Assembly: GCF_900091655.1 (NCBI RefSeq)
Contig: NZ_LT594621.1
Coordinates: forward strand, 1,674,001-1,738,000
From: Culturomica massiliensis
Lineage (GTDB): Bacteria; Bacteroidota; Bacteroidia; Bacteroidales; Marinifilaceae
Direction: 5' to 3'
DNA: 64,000 nt
Shown here: positions 36,286 through 45,211 of the stretch, piece after piece
Numbering within the stretch: position 1 is the first letter of the stretch
Layout of the letters: each line of letters starts with the position of its first letter
Notes under the pieces: generated by a model
The model's input: only the letters and a program-made list of their open reading frames with translations
What the model was told of the DNA's origin: nothing
Databases searched by the model: none
Program-made: the position numbers and the translations under genes

Positions 36286-37830
36286 ATGTCACTTAAAAGG
36301 AATATTCTCGATTTAAGGAAGAGAAAAGAAATTGTTCTCCAGGGTGGTGGTGAAGAGGCGATCAAGAAACAGAATGCCATGGGGAAATTGACAGCCCGGG
36401 AAAGAATTCAGGGTATTGTTGATGCAGGTTCTTTTCATGAATACGATATGTTCGTAGAGCACCAATCCAAGGATTTCGACATGGACAAAAAAGTGCTGCA
36501 CGGAGACGGTGTAGTAATAGGTACCGGTACCGTTTACGGAGAGCCGGTTGCTATCTATGCACAGGACTTCACCGTAGCCGGAGGTTCATTGGGATTGATG
36601 CATGCCCGGAAAATCACCAAAATCATGGATCATGCCCTCAAAATGCGGATGCCGCTTATCGGTATCAACGATTCCGGTGGTGCACGTATTCAGGAAGGTG
36701 TAGACTCTTTAGCCGGTTATGGCGAGATATTTTTCAGAAACACAATGGCTTCTGGAGTTATTCCCCAGTTATCTGTTATCCTCGGTCCTTGTGCCGGTGG
36801 TGCCGTATATTCTCCTGCATTAACGGACTTTGTCTTCGTGGTAGATAATATTTCCAAAATGTTCATTACCGGTCCGGAAGTTGTAAAAACCGTATTGGGA
36901 GAAGTTGTTTCCATGGAAGACCTCGGGGGAGCACGGGTACATGCAGCTATCAGCGGTAATGCCCATTTCTTTGCCATGACGGAGCAGGAATGTTTCGAAC
37001 AAATCAAACGCCTGCTTACCTTTATTTCATGGAACAACCAGCGTAAAGCCAAAGCTTTCCCGGCAAAACCGCCAAAACCGGAATACAAAATCAACAACAT
37101 ACTTCCCGCCGACCCGACACAACCGTACGATGTACGCGATATCATCATGGCTATAGCCGACGATTCGGATTTTATGGAAGTACAACAGGACTTTGCCCAG
37201 AATATCGTGATCGGTTTCGGACGCATTGACGGAGAAACCGTCGGTTTTGTAGCCAATCAACCTTTGGTACTGGCCGGAGTACTCGATTGTGACTCCGCAG
37301 ATAAAGCCGGACGCTTTATCCGTTTCTGTGATGCATTCAATATCCCGATTGTGACTTTCGAAGATATGCCGGGCTATCTGCCGGGTGTAGAACAGGAACA
37401 CATGGGTGTAATCCGTCACGGGGCCAAAGTATTATATGCATATAGCGAAGCTACAGTTCCCAAGATCACTGTCATTTTGCGTAAAGCATACGGCGGAGGT
37501 TATATCGCCATGAACTCCCGTCACCTGAAAGCAGACTTTATGTTTGCATGGCCGACGGCTGAAATTGCCGTTATGGGACCTGAAGGTGCTGCCAATATCA
37601 TTTTCAAAAAAGAAATCAAAGAATCCGATCATCCGAACGAAACACGTAAGCAAAAAGTGGCCGAATACCGTGAAAAATTCGCAAACCCTTATGTAGCTGC
37701 TTCTAAAGGATATATTGATTCTGTAATCGAACCGGAAGAAACACGTATGTTACTCAAGCATTCCATCGAAGTTTCCAGTAACAAAACCGTCATGGTTCCG
37801 CAGAAAAAACATGGTATCCCACCATTTTAG
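36286..37830 (+). CDS. Acyl-CoA carboxylase / methylmalonyl-CoA decarboxylase carboxyltransferase subunit
   Basis: A 514-residue carboxyltransferase of the propionyl-CoA carboxylase beta / MmdA family. The start at 36286 is chosen because the family begins LDLRKRKEIVLQGGG. Two crotonase-like halves are seen: the N-terminal CoA site (GINDSGGARIQEGVDSLAGY) and oxyanion glycines (GPCAGGAVYSPAL), and the C-terminal biotin site (EDMPGYLPGVEQE; LRKAYGGGYIAMNSR; EIAVMGPEGAANI). It moves carboxyl groups between biotin and an acyl-CoA. The next gene, 18 bp on, supplies the biotin carrier. No biotin carboxylase and no membrane OadB-type pump is adjacent, so the direction and partner are unclear. Confidence 0.9.
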   Translation: MSLKRNILDLRKRKEIVLQGGGEEAIKKQNAMGKLTARERIQGIVDAGSFHEYDMFVEHQSKDFDMDKKVLHGDGVVIGTGTVYGEPVAIYAQDFTVAGGSLGLMHARKITKIMDHALKMRMPLIGINDSGGARIQEGVDSLAGYGEIFFRNTMASGVIPQLSVILGPCAGGAVYSPALTDFVFVVDNISKMFITGPEVVKTVLGEVVSMEDLGGARVHAAISGNAHFFAMTEQECFEQIKRLLTFISWNNQRKAKAFPAKPPKPEYKINNILPADPTQPYDVRDIIMAIADDSDFMEVQQDFAQNIVIGFGRIDGETVGFVANQPLVLAGVLDCDSADKAGRFIRFCDAFNIPIVTFEDMPGYLPGVEQEHMGVIRHGAKVLYAYSEATVPKITVILRKAYGGGYIAMNSRHLKADFMFAWPTAEIAVMGPEGAANIIFKKEIKESDHPNETRKQKVAEYREKFANPYVAASKGYIDSVIEPEETRMLLKHSIEVSSNKTVMVPQKKHGIPPF

Positions 37831-37848
37831 CAGAAAGGAGAACACAGT

Positions 37849-38160
37849 ATGGCTACAAAATACGAAAAATTACAAATCGACGGAGTTGAATACAAAACTA
37901 CTTTTACGCAAAAGTGGATAAACCGGAAAGCCTGGACGGAACCCAATCCGCATCTGATTGAAGCTTACATTCCCGGGACAATTCTTCAAATCAACGTAAA
38001 AGAAGGTCAGGACGTCGAAGGAGGTGATACTTTACTGATTCTGGAAGCAATGAAAATGGACAACAAAATTATTGCTCCATTTACAGCCAAAGTAAAAAAA
38101 ATCTATGTCACTAAAGGAGATCAGGTTCCCAAAGGAACATTAATGATCGAACTGGAATAA
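37849..38160 (+). CDS. Biotin carboxyl carrier protein subunit
   Basis: A 103-residue carrier. The C-terminal 70 residues form a biotinyl domain with the biotin-accepting Lys69 in LEAMKMDNKI. The conserved PGTILQINVKEGQDV strand precedes it. The N-terminal 35 residues are not the usual Pro/Ala-rich linker but a Lys/Trp-containing segment (TFTQKWINRKAWTEP) that may dock onto the carboxyltransferase (inference). An unusually good ribosome-binding site (AAAGGAGA) precedes the start. It is co-transcribed with the carboxyltransferase and ended by the terminator at 38166. Confidence 0.9.
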   Translation: MATKYEKLQIDGVEYKTTFTQKWINRKAWTEPNPHLIEAYIPGTILQINVKEGQDVEGGDTLLILEAMKMDNKIIAPFTAKVKKIYVTKGDQVPKGTLMIELE

Positions 38161-38165
38161 TTACA

Positions 38166-38199
38166 AAAAGGTCGTCTAAAGGCGGCCTTTTACCTTTTT
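38166..38199 (+). terminator. Terminator of carboxyltransferase-biotin carrier operon
   Basis: AAAAGGTCG (38166-38174) pairs with CGGCCTTTT (38183-38191) with one G-U, followed by ACCTTTTT. It lies 5 bp after the stop. Confidence 0.8.
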
Positions 38200-38220
38200 A
38201 ACCCCAAACCACATAAGAAC

Positions 38221-39138
38221 ATGAGTTTTTTTGTTGCAAAAAACATCGTAAAAAATTACGCCAACCACAAGGCATTGGATGACGTATCCATAGATATTCC
38301 CAAAGGTGCTGTCTATGGATTGCTCGGCCCCAACGGAGCCGGAAAAACTTCTTTGATCCGGATCATTACCCAGATCACAGGCCCCGACTCCGGAGAACTT
38401 TTTTTCGACGGTAAACCGTTAGTGCCTGCCGATATGAATCGCATCGGTTATCTGCCGGAAGAGCGAGGATTGTATAAAAAAATGAAAGTAGGTGAACAAG
38501 CCGTATATTTAGCCCGTTTAAAAGGACTCAACCGCAATGAAGCCATCAAACAACTGAAAAGTTGGTTCGAAAAGTTCGAAATAGAAGAATGGTGGGATAA
38601 AAAAGTAGAAGAACTTTCCAAAGGGATGGCCCAAAAAGTACAGTTTATCACGACAGTCCTCCATAAACCGGAAATGCTTATTTTCGACGAACCGTTCAGC
38701 GGATTTGACCCGATCAACGTAGAACTTTTAAAACGGGAAATACTGGAATTGCGCAAAGAAGGAACCACCATCATTTTTTCTACCCACAATATGGCTTCCG
38801 TTGAGGAAATATGCAGCCACATTGCCCTCATCAACAAATCGAAAAAAATCATCGAAGGACCGATCAATGAAATCCGGGAAAAATATGCAAACGACACCTA
38901 TGAATTGAGTTGTAAGTATAATCCTGACTTCCAGCCGGAACAATTCACCGGCGAAGAATTCGAAATCCTTTCGCAGAAAACAGAAGGCAACCGCCAGGAC
39001 ATCATCCTGCAACGGATAAAACCGTGTGAAGCCAATACATTACTGGCCCGCATTTTGCCCCATACGGATATTATCTCCTATCAGAAAATCATCCCGGGAA
39101 TGAATGATATCTTTATCAAACTGGTAAAAGGCCAATAA
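38221..39138 (+). CDS. ABC transporter ATP-binding protein (NatA-like)
   Basis: A 305-residue ABC ATPase. Walker A is GPNGAGKT (residues 36-43), the signature is ELSKGMAQK, Walker B is LIFDEPFSGFDP and the switch His lies in FSTHNMASVEE. Residues 215-305 form the extra C-terminal domain usual in NatA/CcmA-type exporters of the ABC-2 class. It pairs with the ABC-2 permease 29 bp downstream. In Bacillus, NatAB exports sodium; here the substrate is not proven. Confidence 0.92.
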   Translation: MSFFVAKNIVKNYANHKALDDVSIDIPKGAVYGLLGPNGAGKTSLIRIITQITGPDSGELFFDGKPLVPADMNRIGYLPEERGLYKKMKVGEQAVYLARLKGLNRNEAIKQLKSWFEKFEIEEWWDKKVEELSKGMAQKVQFITTVLHKPEMLIFDEPFSGFDPINVELLKREILELRKEGTTIIFSTHNMASVEEICSHIALINKSKKIIEGPINEIREKYANDTYELSCKYNPDFQPEQFTGEEFEILSQKTEGNRQDIILQRIKPCEANTLLARILPHTDIISYQKIIPGMNDIFIKLVKGQ

Positions 39139-39167
39139 ATTTACGATACTCTAAAACCTCATAGATC

Positions 39168-40502
39168 ATGAATAAAACATTTATCATCATAAGCCGGGAA
39201 TTCTCGACCAGAGTACGGAAAAAAACCTTCCTGCTCGTCACGGTATTCGTACCGATACTGTTCATCCTATTCTATGCTTTCCTCATGTGGATGATGCTGA
39301 AAGACGACACCCAGGAAAGAAGAATCGCAGTTGTTAACGCTTCTTCCTTAGAAAATCCGTTAGAAACCATCAATAACACAAAATTTGAATATACGGATCA
39401 AAATGTCACTGAAGCCAATGCCGCAGACTTTTTAAATAAAGAAAATTACTACGCCGTGATGTGGATTCCGACTAATGTGATGGACAGTGCCGAAATTCCG
39501 ATTTATTCCTTTTCCCAAATTACAATGGATTTAAAAGGAGAAATATCATCACAACTAAGGCGTAAAATTGAAAATATCAAAAAAAGTGTCGTTATTGCCG
39601 AATCACAAATACCCGATCTCGAAGAAAAACTGGCAGCTACCCGCACACCGGTTACCGTACGTACATTAATGGTTACAGAATCCGGAGAAGCAAAGGAAAG
39701 TTCGTCAGAAATAGCTTCAATTGTCGGATTGGCGGGGGGCTTTATCATCTATATCTTTATCTTTATGTATGCAGCCCAGGTCATGAAAGGAGTTATCGAA
39801 GAAAAAAATAACCGGATCATCGAAGTATTGGTATCTTCTGTAAAACCTTTCCAGTTTTTACTCGGTAAAATCATCGGCGTTGCCTCCGTCGGTCTCGTAC
39901 AATTTCTGATCTGGATCATTCTGGGAGGTGCTGCAATGATCGCACTGCAAGCCATATTCCTTCCGGACATCGACATGGAAGCCTTACGTAATTCATCCAA
40001 TATTGCTATGATGAGCCAAACCAGCGGTGTAAATCCGGAACAACTTCAGATCATCCAGAATGTAGTCAAAACAATCGAACCCGGTTTCATTCTTTCATTC
40101 CTGGGTGCTTTTATTTTCTACTTCATCGGAGGTTACCTTTTATATGCCTCTCTATTCGCAGCCATAGGCGCAGCCGTAGACAACGAAACCGATTCCCAGC
40201 AATTCATGACACCACTGTCTATTATCCTGATTGCTGCCGTATATATCGGATTTGCTGCTATGAAAAGCCCCGAATCGCCCCTGGTATTCTGGAGCTCGAT
40301 GATCCCCTTCACCTCGCCTATCGTTATGCTGGTACGCATACCGTTCGGAGTTCCGGCATGGGAAATCATCACTTCCATTGTCACTCTCATCGCCGCTTTC
40401 ATCTTCTTTACCTGGTTATCCGGAAAGATTTACCGCATCGGTATATTGATGTACGGTAAAAAAGTCACCTGGAAGGAATTATACAAGTGGCTAAAATATT
40501 AA
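39168..40502 (+). CDS. ABC-2 type transporter permease (NatB-like)
   Basis: A 444-residue membrane protein. One N-terminal transmembrane helix (about 20-45) is followed by a large extracytoplasmic domain (about 45-185). Five or six helices follow, including FIIYIFIFMYAAQVMKGVIE and the conserved EEKNNRIIEVLVSSVKPFQFLLGKI cytoplasmic segment that couples to the ATPase (given here as the region around residues 210-235). This matches NatB/ABC2_membrane_3 permeases. It forms a two-gene exporter with the preceding ATPase and ends at a strong terminator. Confidence 0.9.
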   Translation: MNKTFIIISREFSTRVRKKTFLLVTVFVPILFILFYAFLMWMMLKDDTQERRIAVVNASSLENPLETINNTKFEYTDQNVTEANAADFLNKENYYAVMWIPTNVMDSAEIPIYSFSQITMDLKGEISSQLRRKIENIKKSVVIAESQIPDLEEKLAATRTPVTVRTLMVTESGEAKESSSEIASIVGLAGGFIIYIFIFMYAAQVMKGVIEEKNNRIIEVLVSSVKPFQFLLGKIIGVASVGLVQFLIWIILGGAAMIALQAIFLPDIDMEALRNSSNIAMMSQTSGVNPEQLQIIQNVVKTIEPGFILSFLGAFIFYFIGGYLLYASLFAAIGAAVDNETDSQQFMTPLSIILIAAVYIGFAAMKSPESPLVFWSSMIPFTSPIVMLVRIPFGVPAWEIITSIVTLIAAFIFFTWLSGKIYRIGILMYGKKVTWKELYKWLKY

Positions 40503-40506
40503 TCTG

Positions 40507-40535
40507 AAAGCGACTCTGGATGGAGTCGCTTTTTT
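40507..40535 (+). terminator. Terminator of NatAB-like operon
   Basis: A perfect 10-bp stem (40507-40516 with 40523-40532) continuing into a T-run, 5 bp after the stop. Confidence 0.92.
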
Positions 40536-40668
40536 AATCAGATAAAAATAACACCGGGCTGTAAAAAGAAGTCCGGACAATGTTTTCCTCTGCTATGTAA
40601 ACATTAAAATAATTTTACAATCTTTTCTTTTAGACCGTAACTTTTTATATATTCAAGCGTCTAATAAG

Positions 40669-40689
40669 CAAAATCAAAACACGATTTTG
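40669..40689. promoter_or_regulatory. Inverted repeat upstream of efflux operon
   Basis: CAAAATC (40669-40675) and GATTTTG (40683-40689) form a 7-bp inverted repeat with a 7-bp spacer, 33 bp before the first gene of the efflux operon. It is a possible operator; no regulator gene is adjacent. Confidence 0.35.
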
Positions 40690-40722
40690 AACTCAAATAT
40701 TTCTAATCTTAACGCGGGGTAA

Positions 40723-41424
40723 ATGATTCGTCTCGAGAATATCAACAAAACATACAACAACGGAGCTCCTTTACATGTATTGAAAGGAATTGATCTGACA
40801 ATCGAAAAAGGGGAGTTTGTATCAATCATGGGAGCTTCAGGTTCCGGAAAATCAACATTATTGAATATATTAGGCATCCTGGATAACTACGACACAGGGG
40901 AATATTATCTCAATAACATACTGATCAAAAATTTAAGTGAAACTCAATCCGCCGAATACCGGAACAAAATGATCGGCTTCGTATTTCAGTCCTTCAATCT
41001 GATTTCATTCAAAAATGCGTTGGAAAATGTTGCCCTGCCACTTTACTACCAAGGCATATCCCGGAAACGCAGGAACATGATAGCTATGGAATACCTCGAT
41101 AAACTGGGATTAAAAGAATGGGCCACACACATGCCTAACGAATTGTCGGGAGGACAAAAGCAACGGGTGGCTATAGCGCGGGCATTGGTAGGCAAACCTC
41201 AGGTAATCCTGGCGGATGAGCCGACAGGCGCCTTGGATAGCAAAACGTCAATCGAAGTAATGAACATCCTAAAAGACGTCAACCAAACCGGGATGACGAT
41301 GATTATCGTTACTCACGCCCCTGACGTAGCTGCCATGACCCATAAGATCATTCACATCAAAGACGGATTGATCGGCTCCATTGAAACAACGGAAAGTGCC
41401 CCGGCGGAAAAAATCTTATTATAA
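40723..41424 (+). CDS. ABC transporter ATP-binding protein (MacB/LolD-type)
   Basis: A 233-residue ATPase of the MacB/LolD/FtsE group. Walker A is GASGSGKST (37-45), the signature LSGGQKQRVAIARAL, Walker B ILADEPTGALDSKT and the switch IVTHAPDVA. It is a stand-alone ATPase, unlike E. coli MacB where it is fused to the permease. It opens a five-gene operon with two MacB-like permeases, a MacA-like adaptor and a TolC-like channel, so it probably powers a tripartite export machine. Confidence 0.93.
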   Translation: MIRLENINKTYNNGAPLHVLKGIDLTIEKGEFVSIMGASGSGKSTLLNILGILDNYDTGEYYLNNILIKNLSETQSAEYRNKMIGFVFQSFNLISFKNALENVALPLYYQGISRKRRNMIAMEYLDKLGLKEWATHMPNELSGGQKQRVAIARALVGKPQVILADEPTGALDSKTSIEVMNILKDVNQTGMTMIIVTHAPDVAAMTHKIIHIKDGLIGSIETTESAPAEKILL

Positions 41425-41497
41425 ACCGGCCGGAAATGGGGTTCTTTATACAAGATGCAGAACAAACAGCAGTCATAATCTCAAATAATATCGTTTT

Positions 41498-42742
41498 ATG
41501 TTCGATGTCTGGCGTGAAATATTCAGTACGATAAAAAAGAATAAGCTACGGACTTTTCTGACAGGTTTCTCTATGGCCTGGGGTATTTTTATGCTGATCC
41601 TTTTACTCGGAGCAGGCAACGGTTTGAAAAACGGCGTCTCCTCCAATTTTGGAAATTCAGCCAAAAATACGGTCAGTTTGTGGCCGGGCAAAACGAGTAT
41701 GCCGTACCAGGGACTACAAAAAGGACGCCGCATTAAATTCGATGCCAACGACGAATTTTTCCTGAAACGGGAATTTCCCAACATTTCATATTATTCTCCC
41801 AGCATCAGCCGCTGGAATACAGTCATTTCTTACGGGAAAGAATACGGGACAAACTCATTACGCGGAATAACTCCGGATTATGCTGTTATCGAAAACGTAG
41901 AAATAAAAGCAGGAAAAGGACGTTTTATCAACGAGTCCGACATAAAAGAGGCGCGGAAAGTAATTGTCATCCACCAGAAAACAGCCGACGGGTTATTCCG
42001 GGAAGTACCTCCTTTGGGAAAATATGTCATAGTAGATAAAGTAGCATATCAGGTCATCGGTATTTACGAAGACGACAATATGAACCAATTGCCGGATGTA
42101 TTCATTCCACTGACAACGGCTCTGCGCATCTATAATCCGGAAGACGGATTCGGCCAAATTTCCTTTATGGTTGAAGACCTGGTTACCCAGGAAGCCAATG
42201 ATGAATTCGATCAGAATATGCGGGCCAATATGGCGGTGCGGCATGCTTTCGATGTAAGCGACCGCAGAGCCATGTGGGTATGGAATAAATTGAAAAATTA
42301 TATGCAAACCATGGGAATATTCAACGGTATCAACTTATTTGTCTGGGTGATCGGAATCGGGACATTGATAGCCGGTGTAGTCGGTGTAAGTAATATTATG
42401 CTGATTACGGTGAAAGAGAGAACCAAGGAATTCGGCATCCGGAAATCATTGGGAGCAACTCCTTTTTCCATTTTAAAATTAATCTTACTGGAAGCCTTGT
42501 TAATCACCAGCTTTTTCGGATACATCGGAATGATAGCCGGTGTCGGGCTGACAGAATTGATCAACAGCGCAATAAGTAGTGGCGGTAACAATGATATGAG
42601 TGTATTTAAAAATCCGACAGTCGACATATCGGTGGTCATAGCAGCGACAATGGTATTGATTATATCCGGGCTTTTAGCCGGATACTTCCCTGCCAAAAAA
42701 GCGGTCAGTATTAAACCCATAGAAGCCTTACGTTATGAATAA
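41498..42742 (+). CDS. MacB-like ABC transporter permease (first)
   Basis: A 414-residue permease with the MacB/FtsX architecture: one N-terminal transmembrane helix (about 20-45), a periplasmic domain (about 45-285), then three helices, with the coupling segment EFGIRKSLGATPFSI and the C-terminal LLAGYFPAKKAVSIKPIEAL motif. The family signature GVVGVSNIMLITVKERTKE lies at the start of the second helix. It probably heterodimerises with the next, homologous permease. Confidence 0.92.
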   Translation: MFDVWREIFSTIKKNKLRTFLTGFSMAWGIFMLILLLGAGNGLKNGVSSNFGNSAKNTVSLWPGKTSMPYQGLQKGRRIKFDANDEFFLKREFPNISYYSPSISRWNTVISYGKEYGTNSLRGITPDYAVIENVEIKAGKGRFINESDIKEARKVIVIHQKTADGLFREVPPLGKYVIVDKVAYQVIGIYEDDNMNQLPDVFIPLTTALRIYNPEDGFGQISFMVEDLVTQEANDEFDQNMRANMAVRHAFDVSDRRAMWVWNKLKNYMQTMGIFNGINLFVWVIGIGTLIAGVVGVSNIMLITVKERTKEFGIRKSLGATPFSILKLILLEALLITSFFGYIGMIAGVGLTELINSAISSGGNNDMSVFKNPTVDISVVIAATMVLIISGLLAGYFPAKKAVSIKPIEALRYE

Positions 42743-42782
42743 ATGCTTCTCATTCATTATTAATTTGTAATATTCAATTCAC

Positions 42783-44039
42783 ATGTTTGATATAGATCGT
42801 TGGCAGGAAATATGGATTACGATAACCCGGAACAAAATGCGGAGTGTATTGACGGCATTCGGAGTATTTTGGGGTATCTTTATGTTGGTTGTCATGTCCG
42901 GGGCCGGTTACGGATTGCAAAACGGAGTACTGGCAGGCGTGGAAGGATTCGCGGAAAATTCGGCCTATTTTTTCAGCAATGTCACTACCGAAGCTTACAA
43001 AGGTTTCCGCAAAGGACGCTACTGGAACCTGCGTAACAACGATATGGACATGCTGGCGGCCCAGGTCCCCGAAATAAAATACATCTCCCCCATTCTATTC
43101 GGAGGCCGCAGTGACAACAATACGGTCCGGGGCGATAAATACGGTACATATTACATCAAGGGGCTAAATCCCATGTACAACTTTATCGAACCCCAATCGA
43201 TGATTTACGGACGTTATTTAAATGAAGTGGATATACGTGACAAACGGAAAGTCTGTGTAATCGGAAAAAAAGTGTACGATGAAATGTTTCAGGGCACCGG
43301 TAATCCTCTGGGACATTTATTAAAAATCAACGGCATCTATTATCAGGTAATAGGAGTAAACGAACCCGTTACAGAAATAAACATCGGAGGTAATTCCAAT
43401 GAATCCATCATATTGCCTTATACCGTAATGCAACAAACTTACAACCGCGGGGATATCGTCGATTGTATCGCTCTGACCTTATACGACGAAGCCAGGGTAA
43501 GCGATTATGAAGATCAAATCAAAAATTTACTGAAAGCCCGGCATTCCATATCCCCGACCGATCCGATGGCCGTACAAAGCATGAATGTAGAAAAACAATT
43601 CCGGATGTTCAGCATGCTTTTCCTGGGTATCAGCGCACTGATATGGATTGTCGGATTGGGAACATTATTGGCCGGTGTCGTCGGAGTGAGCAATATTATG
43701 ATGGTCACGGTAAGGGAAAGGACAAAAGAAATAGGCATACGGAGAGCCCTGGGCGCGAAACCGAAAACCATCCTGACTCAAATTATGAGTGAAAGTCTGG
43801 TGTTAACGGCCCTGGCCGGATTTTTCGGACTGGCCTTCGGCGTCGGAATACTCAGTATGGTAGACAATGTCTTAAGCGCAAACATGAGTAAAGACACCTT
43901 TTTCCAACACCCTCAAATCCCGTTTTATATTGCGGTAATCGCTGCTTTTGTCTTACTGATTTGCGGTTTGCTGGCCGGTGTTATCCCGGCCTGGAGGGCT
44001 CTTCAGATAAAAGCCATCGATGCCATACGGGAAGAATAA
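42783..44039 (+). CDS. MacB-like ABC transporter permease (second)
   Basis: A 418-residue homologue of the preceding permease with the same topology: RNKMRSVLTAFGVFWGIFML in the first helix, a periplasmic domain, GVVGVSNIMMVTVRERTKE, the coupling helix EIGIRRALGAKPKTI and the terminal ALQIKAIDAIREE. The gap is 40 bp. Two different permeases sharing one ATPase suggest an asymmetric transporter (inference). The substrate is unknown; MacAB-type systems export macrolides, peptides or lipoproteins. Confidence 0.92.
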   Translation: MFDIDRWQEIWITITRNKMRSVLTAFGVFWGIFMLVVMSGAGYGLQNGVLAGVEGFAENSAYFFSNVTTEAYKGFRKGRYWNLRNNDMDMLAAQVPEIKYISPILFGGRSDNNTVRGDKYGTYYIKGLNPMYNFIEPQSMIYGRYLNEVDIRDKRKVCVIGKKVYDEMFQGTGNPLGHLLKINGIYYQVIGVNEPVTEINIGGNSNESIILPYTVMQQTYNRGDIVDCIALTLYDEARVSDYEDQIKNLLKARHSISPTDPMAVQSMNVEKQFRMFSMLFLGISALIWIVGLGTLLAGVVGVSNIMMVTVRERTKEIGIRRALGAKPKTILTQIMSESLVLTALAGFFGLAFGVGILSMVDNVLSANMSKDTFFQHPQIPFYIAVIAAFVLLICGLLAGVIPAWRALQIKAIDAIREE

Positions 44040-44074
44040 CATGTAATAATTGAAAATAAAATAAAGAACATATT

Positions 44075-45172
44075 ATGAAAAAGTACATTAAGTTTGTTTT
44101 CCTGGGACTGTTTGTCGTTATATTGGTATGGACATTTATCTTTCTCTGGAAAAAATCTCAACCGGAAAAAGTGGTTTACCAAATCGTACAACCCACCATC
44201 GGTACAATACAGAAAAAAACAGTGGCAACCGGAAAAGTGGAACCCCGGGATGAAGTGCTGATCAAGCCGCAGATATCGGGAATCGTATCGGAGGTATATA
44301 AAGAAGCCGGACAGAAAGTAAAAGCCGGAGATGTACTGGCAAAAGTAAAAGTCATTCCGGAAATGGGAACATTGAATGCAGCCGAATCCCGGGTGAATGT
44401 AGCCCGGATAAATCTTTCGCAGACACAACGGGAATACGACCGTAACAAAGGGCTGTTCGAAGGAAAAGTTATTTCCAAAGAAGAATTCGAAAAAATGGAA
44501 ACCGAACTGAACCGGGCCAAAGAAGAATTACAAAATGCACAGGATAATCTGGAAATTGTAAGAGACGGTATTGCCAAACGTTCCTCTCAATTCAGCAATA
44601 CCCAAATCCGGGCGACCATTACAGGTATGATTTTGGACGTACCCGTAAAAGTAGGAAACTCTGTCATTCAATCGAATAATTTCAACGACGGTACCACCAT
44701 TGCTTCAATTGCCGATATGTCCGATATGATTTTCAAAGGAAAAATAGACGAAACAGAGGTCGGACGGATCAAGGAGGGTATGCCTCTGACACTGACCGTC
44801 GGAGCATTACAAGACTCTAAATTCCAAGCCATACTGGAATACATATCCCCAAAGAGTATCGAAGAAAACGGCGCTATACTTTTTGAAATCAAAGCGGCTG
44901 CGGAAATTCCGGATACGGTATTCGTGCGTGCGGGTTACAGTGCAAATGCAGAGATCATTTTGGACCAAAGGACAGACGTATTGACCATTCCGGAAAGTAC
45001 GGTCGAATTTAAGCAGGATTCAGCCTTTGTGCAGATCGTCCTTACCGAAATCCCGGAACAAAAATTTGAAAAACGTCAGGTAAAACTCGGTCTATCCGAC
45101 GGAATAAATATTGAAGTCATCAGCGGCATTACGGCTGAGGACCGGATAAGAGGAATGAAAGAAAAGAAGTAA
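44075..45172 (+). CDS. MacA-like periplasmic adaptor (membrane fusion) protein
   Basis: A 365-residue adaptor with an N-terminal membrane anchor (about 6-26). The barrel-sandwich/lipoyl half (TGKVEPRDEVLIKPQISGIV) is followed by an alpha-hairpin of about 80 residues (heptad-rich NVARINLSQTQREYDRNKGL ... ELNRAKEELQNAQ) and then the beta-barrel and membrane-proximal domains. It links the inner-membrane permeases to the outer-membrane channel. It is 35 bp downstream of the second permease and 39 bp upstream of the TolC-like gene. Confidence 0.92.
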   Translation: MKKYIKFVFLGLFVVILVWTFIFLWKKSQPEKVVYQIVQPTIGTIQKKTVATGKVEPRDEVLIKPQISGIVSEVYKEAGQKVKAGDVLAKVKVIPEMGTLNAAESRVNVARINLSQTQREYDRNKGLFEGKVISKEEFEKMETELNRAKEELQNAQDNLEIVRDGIAKRSSQFSNTQIRATITGMILDVPVKVGNSVIQSNNFNDGTTIASIADMSDMIFKGKIDETEVGRIKEGMPLTLTVGALQDSKFQAILEYISPKSIEENGAILFEIKAAAEIPDTVFVRAGYSANAEIILDQRTDVLTIPESTVEFKQDSAFVQIVLTEIPEQKFEKRQVKLGLSDGINIEVISGITAEDRIRGMKEKK

Positions 45173-45211
45173 GCAGCAGATAGGATTATAAAGACTCTAA
45201 AGTAAAAAAAG

